64,000 nt of DNA from Gyrodactylus bullatarudis (lineage: Eukaryota; Platyhelminthes; Monogenea; Gyrodactylidea; Gyrodactylidae). The translations under genes were made by a program, and so were the position numbers. Shown here in pieces: positions 15,001 to 27,000 of this stretch. Position 1 is the first letter of the stretch. Each line of letters starts with the position of its first letter. The stretch lies in NCBI GenBank assembly GCA_012064415.1, contig SSNU01000077.1, positions 386,849 to 450,848 of the forward strand. The letters are read 5' to 3'. The notes below the pieces were generated by a model. It was not told the DNA's origin. It searched no databases and saw only the letters and a program-made list of their open reading frames with translations.

Positions 15001-18000
15001 AATTTTATTTCTTCTAATAAACATTTCAAGGAATTGATAAGAAATTGGATTTGCAAGTATAAAAATTTCTTGAGAACAAATTTTCACCAGTTCACTCTTG
15101 AGAGAAAATTTGATCTCAACAATCAATCTACTTCATTCCTTTTGATTGATTACTGTTCGTAATGAGACTAAACACTAGAAAACTATGAGACGACCGGAAT
15201 TTTGCCAACCGAGAAATTTCATTTTATTTCAAAACGTAGCTACTTCTTCTTTCCCCATTTGGGTAATAAAATTGAAATAATTCGCAAACATATCAGTAGT
15301 TTAATCGAGAGATGATAATTATCTTTATACTAATTCCATAATTTGAATTTATCATGATGGTAAAGAGATTTTCGATAATTTATTGTGCAAGGACAATTTC
15401 TGTTGAATGGTTTTTCCTTCTGTCTATCTTTGAAAGTTCGAAAGATTCCCAAGGCTGTAAGCATTGAGACTTGAGTAGAGGGGAGGGGGAGATAATTTTT
15501 TTCTGAATGAATTCACTACGATCTATAATGATGGAGATGTTAGAAGAAGGTAATATTCTCAATAAATCAATCAAGGAGAAGAAATCAGGAAGAGTATTTC
15601 AGTACTTTATCCCCTTCATATTCAAGTTTCAACTAGTATTGTTGAATAATTATTTAATGCCTTCGCGAGTGCTTATATTGACCCTTTTTTCAAGAAAACT
15701 TTCAGGGAAGAAGAAGAAGTTCTCTGATCTTCAAAGAAAGACATTATTTAAGAAGAGTAGCTACTCGTGTGTTTTTACATCAGTGTAATCTAAGTATAGT
15801 TTCTTATTTCTAATTCAAATGTAAATTACAAATTCGGGTTGTTACTTTTAATCTCTCTCTTCATTCATTTAAAAAGTTTTTGGTGTTTTCTTCAAACTTT
15901 TTTCTATTTTTCCCAAAAAATGTAAATTATTATTTTCATTCAGTTTTAAAGAGACTCTTCTGATGAGAGAAGGATTTTTCAATTCGAATATGTTAAAATC
16001 CATTTTCCCTACAGGTAAAAATGTAGTTCAGAATGAATATTTTTTCGAATTATATTAATTTTACTCGAAAATAATATTTTATTAAAATGGCATTTATAGT
16101 TTTTTTTCTTTTAGTTATTGTTACTTTCAAGGGATTTCAAGGCTTTTGATGGAAAAAGCTAGCCCATCAGACTTATTTCACTTACGCTGTATTCCATCAT
16201 GAGAAAAATTTCTGATGTTGAATTCAATAATATTTTTCATCTTGTTAATTTTGATACAAAATCATTGTTTCTATTGTACCCAGTACATACATATTTTATA
16301 CATGATTCGAATTCTCCTGAAGAGCCCAATGAGATTCTGGCTAGAAATAGATAATATTTCATTTGATAAATGTGTTTAGTCAGATCAAGATTAGAGATGT
16401 ATGATTCCCCTAGTGCTGGGATGAATAAGTGAAAACAGATTACAGATTACTGTATTTGCCAAAAAAAGTCACATGTCCAAGTTTATGGCATGAATATTAG
16501 GATGTCTTTATTCTTAATACCTTTACATTTCGAGTTTATGGTGATAAAAAACCTTGACAAAAAGTTGCATAATTTTTACCTATAGCTATCAAATTGTCTA
16601 CTCTTTTTAATTCCATTTCCAATGTTGATTTGAACAAAAAAAGAAATTTTCCTAGCTTTAATTATGAAGTGATTGAAGTGTAAAAAATGAGGTCAGAAGC
16701 TACTTGAAGGAGAGAATTACATTTTCTAGAGTATTCTCTCCTAGGCAAGTAAAGAACTCCAAGAAAATAATGTACTAGGGATTGAAATATATCCTCCAAA
16801 CATTTTTTCTTTTTTATGCTTCCAATATATTCTGTATGTACCGTAATCACCGTTTTTAGATATGCATAAATCCCATTTTCTCCAAAATCGTTAATTAACT
16901 GACCGGATATTTTCTAGGGGGTATTCAGAATCTCTATTATATATTAATTTGACGAGAAAATCTGATTTAACCCTTTCGGTGCCGAGACTATTTCACAATT
17001 TTTATAAAAGCCAAAATTTAGCTATGATGATACCAAGTTATTTGGCCAAAAATCTTACTAATGCAAGTTCACATTGTGGGCTTCAATTTAAACTTTAATT
17101 GATCCAGAAACCTATCAAACTGGTAGAGTTATGAAGGTTCAAAAATATTGGAAAATGGACATAAATGTCCATCGGCACCGAAAGGGTTAAAAGGGGGCGT
17201 GACCTATAATTTAAAATTTATCATTTCTTTTAGTAAAATTCATTGAAAAATGGTGGTTCAATACATAAAATTTTCCTTTTTCTCTAATTATTATAATAAA
17301 ATAAATATATTTTCTATCAAATGAAAGCATAATCTCGAAAAGTTATAAATTATATAGATGCCCTACTTTATGCTGTTAAGTACCTTGATGAAATTCATAG
17401 ATTTATAAAAACTTGCCCAGTTATTTCGATCAGTATCAATGTAGAAGAGTAGGTCCATCGGTTTATAGTAAACAAATTTAGTTGTCTTGACATTTATGAG
17501 TTGGTAATCGACGAGTTCTCCCCTCTCGGCATTCACAGTACTTGTGTAAAGTTGAAATTTTCTATTTTGAAGGAACAAACGCGTCAAATCACCCTGGGAA
17601 ATCAGGTAGAGATCTGTGAAAGAAAAATCAGATTATGAAATCAAGATTAAATCATTTTTTGAATAAAAAGATGCCTGTGGGCCTTGTTAGAAGGCGATTA
17701 ATCCCAAAAAATTTAATCTTGATTTCACGTCTTCCCATGTAATTACAACACAATAATATATTCAAATGCAAAATCTTCCTATGAACAAATGAATTATTGG
17801 CAAGAAATCAGTACAATCAGCTAAATGAAATTTTTTCTTTGCATTAGTCTTTACAATACAATTACTTTTTATGATTAAATATTAAAGTAATTCTCCTACA
17901 TTACCGGGAGCAATTTGAGGACAGGAATGATGAATGGATGAACTGACTATAGCGAATTTCTCATCAAATGTAAGGAAATCAAGCCTTGTTTAGCTGATAT

Positions 18001-21000
18001 ATCTCATGAATGGAAGAAAATTTTATCCAATAAAGTCGATAAAAACTGCTATAGGAGGAAACCCTGTTTAATTTAATGTTATTTTATTAGAATTATTATA
18101 ATTTGTATTTGAAAAGGAGGATATTAATTAACCTTGAATTTCCTCATGAAGGGAGTGTCGTATTGCCAATGAGTGATTCGATATAACAAAATCCCTTTTC
18201 CGATCATATTGACAGCTGATAATATTGGTAGAGTTAACAGCGTAGAATTCTCGGGCTAAAATTAGAAAAAATATTTTGATTATACCACTTTACTTCTGAA
18301 TACTCGATAAAATATTGACAGTATTTTCGTCAGATTGAAATAAAAAGATTCTAAAAATTTGAAAAATTTTAGCATGTAGCATAAATATTGGAACTTGTGT
18401 TTAATGGAGTTTTAGATCCTTTTTTTGCTCTAAAAAGTTTATTCTAGCTAGCATTACAATTCTAAAAGGATTCCCTACAACTTATTGCCTGATACTTTTG
18501 AGTTATCTCCTCTGGTTTATGAATATTTGATCAAAAGAATCTCTCGAATTTAAATTTTTTGGCAAAGTTAAAGAATGTCTTACACTGACATGTGTGAAAA
18601 TAGCTTGGGAAAACATCTCAAAAATAACCAAAAACGGTGAAAAACAAGGCTTTTATAATAACTGTAGAGGACTTTTTAGTTAGGGATAATTAAAAAAAGT
18701 TATTTTCAAAAATTAGAAGAAAGATCATCAATAAGTAGAAGGTCTATTCAGTGTATTTACAAAAAGTATTAGGAAATTTTCATTTAATACAAGTATTTAT
18801 AATATATACTTTACACTTTGTAGAAGTTTTTCGAGCACACATTTGATTCAGTAGAAGTATTATTTTTTAATCTTACAAATAATCGAAGTAACTAGAGTAC
18901 ACGTTGCATTTAATAAACATTACCTTTATACTTGTAGCAATCTTTTGTTTCATAAATTTCAAATTAGCGAATTAGCTTCAAGACCGTATATAAACAAATA
19001 TGATATCCTTCCATAGAGATGGGACTAATTTATAAATTGGAGAGTTAGAAAAAAGATATATTAGGGCCAAATGTACATTTCTTAAAGAATCATCATCAAT
19101 TTCAAATAATCTAGAATTCTCTTTCATGATGATTTTTTCGAAAAAGTTAGTAGGAATTATAAACCATCTCAATCTTACTCGAGTAATATGTGTAGACTCT
19201 ATTTGTCCGTTTATAAAACCGATGATGGATTATTTCAGCAAACTGAAAATTTATCATATCAGTGTGAAAAAGTAAACGTTAATAATGTAAAATTTGTATT
19301 GAATGAAAATTTCCTGATAAGTTATCAGTGATAACCTTCTACTTTTTGTAAATACACTGAATAGACCTTCTACTTATTGATGATCCATCTTCTAATTTTT
19401 GAAAAATTTCGTCTAGAAGCTTCTAGAGACTGATTACATGATACTATAAATCAGTTAAATTAATTTGCATGCGAATAATTCCTACATGACCGACATTGAA
19501 TCGATATGGCACTCTTTCACTCAAAAGTAGTATAAGCCTGAGCGGCTATTTCTTTAACAAGTTTTTCGAGGTAAAGTTTTTCCCTTTTTGATCATAAATA
19601 TTCAATTTCTAATTAATAATTAATAAGGCATTTTTTATGGCGGTAAAAATAAATTATTGAGTTTATTGTCTCATATTTTATCTGAGTTAATGAATAAATT
19701 ATTCCCAATAATTTTTCCTCATGAATCTTAATAGTTATTAGCTATCCGAAAAATATTCATCTGAGGAATTACTAGATCTCAAAAACTCTACTTAAAATAT
19801 ATTTTAGAGAAAATGATTTTCCAAACATTTTATCATGAAAAAGGCGTATTTTTTTAAATCGTAGAAATGAATGATGGAACTTTAAATGAAAATTTCATTA
19901 TTGCTGGATACTACGATTTCCTATTTGTTCATTCTTGGGGATTAGTTCATATTATTGATCAATTTTTGCAATCAAATTAGCATAAATAAAGCTCACATTC
20001 TAAGAGACTCTCATCCAGAGTATTAACATGAATGGTGACGTTATTCATTTTCTCATTCAAGTGGAAGTAAATCGAGATTTTGTAATATGTCAGAGGTTCC
20101 AATTTGTCAAGATTCATTGAGTTTATATGGACAACAGAAGTTTGACGAATTAATTCATCTTTGGCATCTCTAACTTCGACATTAATTTTCCATTCATCCC
20201 AGGCAAATGTAGCTGATTTAAGAATTGAATTAATTTGACAGAGGGAAATCAAAGACAGAAATTTTACTCAATCAAATGCTTCTTGTAAAAGTCTAGATGA
20301 ATTTTCTCTAATGAAAATGGTAAAAATATTGAAATTTCGAAATAACTAAGAGGAACATTCGAATTGAAATTTACTTATAAAAAGCTAACTGATATGAAGT
20401 TGGTATAAAAACCTCGATTTTTTCATCAAAAATTCGAAAATGTTAAGATTTTTTGGAATCCTACTCATGTTGTCGGCTTTTACGATTTGAAGAAAAAATT
20501 TCATAAAAAAAAATTTTTATGAAAAATATGGTCATTTTTTAAATTTTGATTTGGCGCCAAAATCCCATTTTTTGTTGATTTCAAAGTGAGAGAGTGATCA
20601 ATAGTTGATTTTCATTTTTAAAATAAGACAAGAAAAGAGTATACTGAATCTTTTCTAATGCATAGCTTCATTATCGTTTAAGAGTCGAATTTCGATTTTA
20701 TGATCATTTTCACTACTTGAAAATTAATGAAATTTCGACAGATCAAAATCCCTCGAAAACGGTCGATTTTTCGAAAATTTGTCGGTTCTCTTATCTTATT
20801 GTGATCCTGAAAATCAAATTTTAATCACTTTCTCACTTTTAAAATTTCCAAAAATCAAATTTTGAAAAATGACCATATTTTTCATAAAAATTTTTTTTAT
20901 GAAATTTTTTCTTCAAATCATAAGAGTGGCCAATATGAGTAAGATTCCGAAAAATCTTTAACAAATGTGATGATTACCTGTGTGTACGTAATATTTGATG

Positions 21001-24000
21001 AAAAAATCATAGATTCCCAACTTTAATTCCAATTTATGATTATTCAAATATTCAACTGCTACGATTGACTTTTTTTTCGATTTCTCAGATCTCTTAAGTC
21101 TTGACTCTATGAGGCTTATAATCGATTTATTAAGGTCTATGGTATTGTAGTCAATATCGTATAAGAGGATGGAAATTTTAGTTGATTATGATGAAGATTT
21201 TGAGAAAAAAGAAAAAAACGATAAGACTCAATCGATTTCAAAGACGAAATCGGATCAAAATTACTTCTTAGACGAATTCCTATTAATAAATTAGACAAAA
21301 TGAATAGACAACGAATATTATTACAATACAAATTAATAATGTTTCTTTCTCTGAGATAATAAGTTACATAAGTGGGATCGTCCAAGTAATCATTTCATGT
21401 GGTAGTTGAGTATATTCTGTCAATTGTAATAATTGTTTAATGCTTACTTTTTATTGGAGTATCATCTCTCAGATTAACTTGATTGACTGACCAATTAAGA
21501 TGACAATTCCTAGACAAACATAGAGAGGATACATTTGAGATGTTTGCCAATCCTAAAAGAAATTAAATAGATTGGATTATTCTCTCTGTATGTAAAAGTC
21601 ATGATTCAATTGAAATGAGTATGAACTGATTTCAACGCATGTTGATTACAAGAGATGTAACGAATTTTAACAATTTATTAAATCAAAGTTTTCCGTGAAA
21701 TTTCCGCATATAATTTTGATAACAATGATGTGTGAGATCAAAAATAACTGAAAATTCCCATTTTCCCTAAATTCTCTTGTAGGCATAGTGGTATAACAAA
21801 ATTTAACAGAAATGATCCTAACACGATTGTATTATTTTTTTCATTGCAAAAACCCTTGAAGATTTACCAGCAAAAAAGATATTCAAAATTTTAGTGAAAA
21901 CGTAGTAAAAATTCATTGAAAATCAAGCGGCATTTTTAAAAAAGTCTTTTCTTTAAACTTGAATATTATCATAGACAAACATTTTGATACTCGATCTTAT
22001 ACAAAATAATGTTATGAACTCATAGTACAGTACGACCTGAGACTTATCTGTCAAAAATTACCCTCTCCTCTCTGCCCCTTTTTAAAAACTGAAATAAATA
22101 TGCAAGATTACTAACAAGTAACAACATTTAACACAAGAACACCTTAAAATTAAATTTATAAAATAAATATACCATACGATAGAGATTTTTCTCCTGATTT
22201 AAACAGTCTAATTTATTGTAGGTTTATCAATATCAAAACGGTCTAAATTATAGAAATAAAATAATTTAAAAATTAAATTTATTCTGGAAAAAAGATTTTT
22301 CCTCTCCTAAGTAAAAAAGGCTTGTCGACCAACTCCAAAACAAACAAATGATTCATCAAACTATCTTAAGATATTCATGTAAAAGTTAAAACGTATGTTG
22401 CATATTTTTACTAAAGTTTCTTTTCGGGTTCACTTAAGAAATCTTATGTCATTGTTTTTGTAGAGTCTACAATGTAGACTATTGTAAACTTTAGTGTATA
22501 CTGTGGTCTATGATGTATGATCTTTCCCGAAACAATGTTAGTATATATACGCCAACTCAATTTGAGTAGTTTCAAATATGAAACAGGTCAACCGTATGGA
22601 TACGGCCTATCCTTGTCAATAAACTTGTTCGTGAAAGTCTGTCAACACATTGCAGAAAAGACGGGTTTCATTGTCAACCATGTAAAATACAGTAAGAAAA
22701 TCCGCCCTAAAACTCCAAATCAATCGATGTACGAAAATTTCTACAATGTAGATAGACAGCCTTGTTTTTTCAAGATAGAGGATGCATTACTCTTGATGAA
22801 AGTTCAAGATCGTGTAGAGGAACAAAAAAGTCCAAAAACCGTTTGACTGTTGTTGCCTGTTGTAATATGAAAGGAGACGTTTATCCCCCTATGGTTATTG
22901 GTATGCCGAATCAGAATAAAGGATTATAATTACAATAATTAAATTTATTTTTAGGTAATTCCAAAAAACCAAGGTGTTTTCATAGAGATATTCCAGAACA
23001 TTATCGGGGTAGTAAAAATGCTTGGAACAACAGTGTAATATTCCAGGAATGGCTGACAAAATTTGTGGAAGCAAATCAAGGTAGAGAGGTATTACTTCTA
23101 GCAGATAACGTTGCGTTCCATAAAGTTCCTGTCCCACCAGAAAATGTCAAGTTACTATTTCTACTCCCGAATGCTACTTCTGTATGCCAACCACTAGATC
23201 AGGGAATAATTACAAATAATAATAATTACAATAAGGAAACGATTACAATTTTTTTCAGAGCATCTATAATCTGGGACGTTAGACAAATCCCAGATGTTAA
23301 AAGGGTTAATGAAACGATTTAGTAAAAATATGCAACATACGTTTTAACTTTTACATGAATATCTTAAGATAGTTTGATGAATCATTTGTTTGTTTTGGAG
23401 TTGGTCGACAAGCCTTTTTTACTTAGGAGAGGAAAAATCTTTTTTCCAGAATAAATTTAATTTTTAAATTATTTTATTTCTATAATTTAGACCGTTTTGA
23501 TATTGATAAACCTACAATAAATTAGACTGTTTAAATCAGGAGAAAAATCTCTATCGTATGGTATATTTATTTTATAAATTTAATTTTAAGGTGTTCTTGT
23601 GTTAAATGTTGTTACTTGTTAGTAATCTTGCATATTTATTTCAGTTTTTAAAAAGGGGCAGAGAGGAGAGGGTAATTTTTGACAGATAAGTCTCAGGTCG
23701 TACTGTATTATCATTTGAGGAGGTTTTTAAAGTAGGTTGAAAATTTTGTTACATCTCTATTGATTAGAGATGACTATCATATCTTCAAGTAGCATTATGC
23801 TTTTGATAAAATACAAATTCTATTCATTTCAAATTCTAAACAATAAAGAACTTAAACGACTATTCTTTGACTCCTTAGTTATATTCTTCATGAATTTAAT
23901 GTATGATTCATTATAACACTTGAACGCAATGTGTTCGAGATACTCATGCCCCCTTTGGTTTAAACTAAAGAAAGCAATCAATAAAGATTTATTGGGCTGA

Positions 24001-27000
24001 TGTTTTTAAAAAAATCAGAAGATGGCCATGTATCACCAGTCCTTTGAAAATGAATATTTCAATTTATACATTTTATTTTCTGCTATGAAATTCTTTCACT
24101 CAAGCAGAGAACATAATTCAAAGTTTGGTAATTTTCCAGAACAGTCTAATTTAATTTATTCTCTTGTTCAAATATTCAGATTTCAAATTAGATTATAAGC
24201 CTTTTTATGATCTATGTGGGAATGAGAAAAATCCACTCTGTATTTTGAGATCAGAATCAGGGTTGATTCTCCCCAAGAAAATGGAGAAGGGAGGGATTAA
24301 ATTCTCACAGGCCAACTTTACACGCATAGAAAATCAATAAGATTATTCGAGTATGAAATGCTTTTCAGTAGTTTACTCATCCAAGAAATTATTAAGAAAT
24401 CGGATAATAGAGGGATTCTCAGCATCTCATTGGCCAAGAAACAACTTGAATTTAAAAAGAATCCAAAGCAGCTTAAGACCTTCCTTATAGTCTCTATAGA
24501 ATATAATTTTTTATTATTCCAGACTGACAATAGATATTGTTATTCTGTGAAAAAGTACTCTTTCTGAACATCAACTATGTGATTCAGTACATTCGAGGAT
24601 AGAGAGAGGAATAGATGGCCTGATCTAAAGTACACAGTTGGTTGAATGAGTGGAAAAAATTGATTACATCAATCAAGTCTTGGATTTCCTAGGAAGACGA
24701 TAAGATTGAGGGGTATTAAAATAAAAATAGCCATTGAAATATTTTTCCAAATATCCAAAATCAGAGCATTAGATTTAATAATGATCAATCAAACTTGGTT
24801 TAGTATTTCAAATTCAATCATGTAACCCTACTCCAAAGGTTCAACTTGCATGTAAATTCTCATTTATGGGATCCGATGACAACATCATCGATTAGAATTT
24901 AATACTTACAAGTGTAACACTCAAACTTAGACTAATACAAAAGTATTTTTAAAGAAATATGATGCCTACCCGACATGTATTGTGAAGCTGTATTTGAAAT
25001 GAAGATGAAAATTTCATCAAAGTATCTGTTCATGTTGAAAGAGGAGTGGTCTGGTGAAAGAACAATCTCATAGAGAGTACTGACCCTCTTTTTCTCATTT
25101 CCCATGCAGACGAGGAAAAATTCAAAGTTTTTCGATAGATTAACTCTAGCCAACCGACAATGGGAATTTTCTCCTAACTCAAGTTTCTCCCTAGATTCTT
25201 GACGAGAGAATAATTGTCTTGGATAATCTGAGGTCAGGATTGAGTTATTCTTGAAGATTATCAATTCTGATAGGTTTTCATCGGTGAAAAACACGAGGCA
25301 ATCCTTGGGCAATCCTTTCTTTTCAATCACTCTCCAATCTGTTTGATTCCTGGTAGTGGTGTGTTGAGCAGGTGCATTCAACTTGAGTATCATTGGTGGC
25401 TCGAAAGTGATGACAAAATTTTCTTTCCCTTCCCTTAGAAATAGTTTGACAATTCTGAAAAATAAATAGATACATCATCAAATTTTACAATCTACAGTAA
25501 CTTTCAACTGAAAGTTCAAAAAATTTAAAACTGAAAAAATTTTCAGAACATGTTGAGTGTGAACAATGTTTAAAAATTTTGAGTTTATTCAAATTTCATT
25601 GAGAAACAATTGGTGCTGATTTAAAAATGAAATCTTTGTCTGTAAATATGATATGAAATTCTGACTATTTTTGATTTTAAAAGTGATTTAACTTGGTTAA
25701 AGACTATCATTCGTGAATAATTATTCACATAAATATAAATAAACTCATTTTATGATATCGGAAAATTTCCTGTATATCAATATATATATAAAAAATTTCT
25801 GTATTATGATTAGCAAAAAATTAGTTTTACTCTCCTATTTCAGCTAGCTTCCGATTCGAAAAATCTTCTGTTTCAAATGAATAATAATAAAGCTTACAAT
25901 TTCCTTTTTAGTTACATCAAGGTTAAACTTTTGATGGATCCCTAGTCTACTAGATAATGATTGACATGAATATTATTACTACATAACCTGCTTGTAAAAC
26001 TTTGTTGGGCATTGATTATTTCTAAATGTAATAATAGTGAGCTTATCTCAAATCAATGTTATAAAAAACTTAAAAGTCCTGGCGTGCCCATATTAAGAAT
26101 ACAGTTATGGTCTTAAAACCACAATATCCAGTCATAATTGCGAGGGTTAGCAATGAGACTGATTTTTACTTTATAAATGGTAAATGGTAAATTAAATCGG
26201 ATAAATTCTGAAATCAAGTAGAAGAATACCGCCTTCAATAATAGGAATTCAGATTGCTACATACAATAATTTCAGTTTCCATATTTCCCTGATAAGAAAA
26301 ATTCAATTTTGGTCTAGTAAATTGAAATTGTTTTTGAATTTGTTGAGTGAAGATGATGAATATTTGATATTTTCGCCGCGATTCGAAATAATGAATAATG
26401 ACTTTCAAGTTAAAAGTTTCAATGAAGTGTGTAATTTTCCTTTCACATCGTAACAACTATGAATGGTAATTTATAATTTTTAACATCCAACTGTATAATT
26501 TCAATTTTGGCATTTTTTCTATGGAAAAATCGAGGGAGTTATAACCAGAAATAATTTGGAATGTTCTTCTCTGCATGATTTTGAGGTGAAAATTCCAATT
26601 TTAAATACTCTGAGAAGCGTGACAAGTTTTCTTTCGTGTCCTGATAAATAAAAGATTTCTCCAGACAAAAGCTAAACTTTTTTCTATTTTACTAAATTAT
26701 GTCATTTTTAACATGATGAGAATATCTTATAAACACTCGATTCACCGTATTCAATATTCAAACACATCTGAAGATATATGAACTTTTTGTGATTTATACA
26801 TTATACTGTATAATATATACAGATATAGACTACAGTTTTAACTCACCCAAAAAATGGAAATACGAACAAGTCCACTATGGTTAATTTTGAAGTGGCCCCT
26901 TCAAGATTCCAATCGACAAACATGTTCTTCTTTATGTCATAGACAATAAGTCTGTTACCTAACGAAAAGTAAATTAGTTTATTGGTCCAGTCAAACGATG

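Noticed and set aside
15507..15788. 93-codon plus-strand ATG frame
   Set aside because: Low-complexity Lys/Ser/Leu sequence within a receptor intron, with no motif, splice context or similarity.
22895..23137. 80-codon minus-strand frame inside the transposon
   Set aside because: It is antisense to the DDE transposase segment with DNVAFHK and has no family resemblance.
26260..26283. 24-nt candidate micro-exon in the receptor gene
   Set aside because: Flanked by AG and GTATGT and frame-neutral, but the neighbouring exons join correctly without it and 24 nt carries no recognisable sequence.
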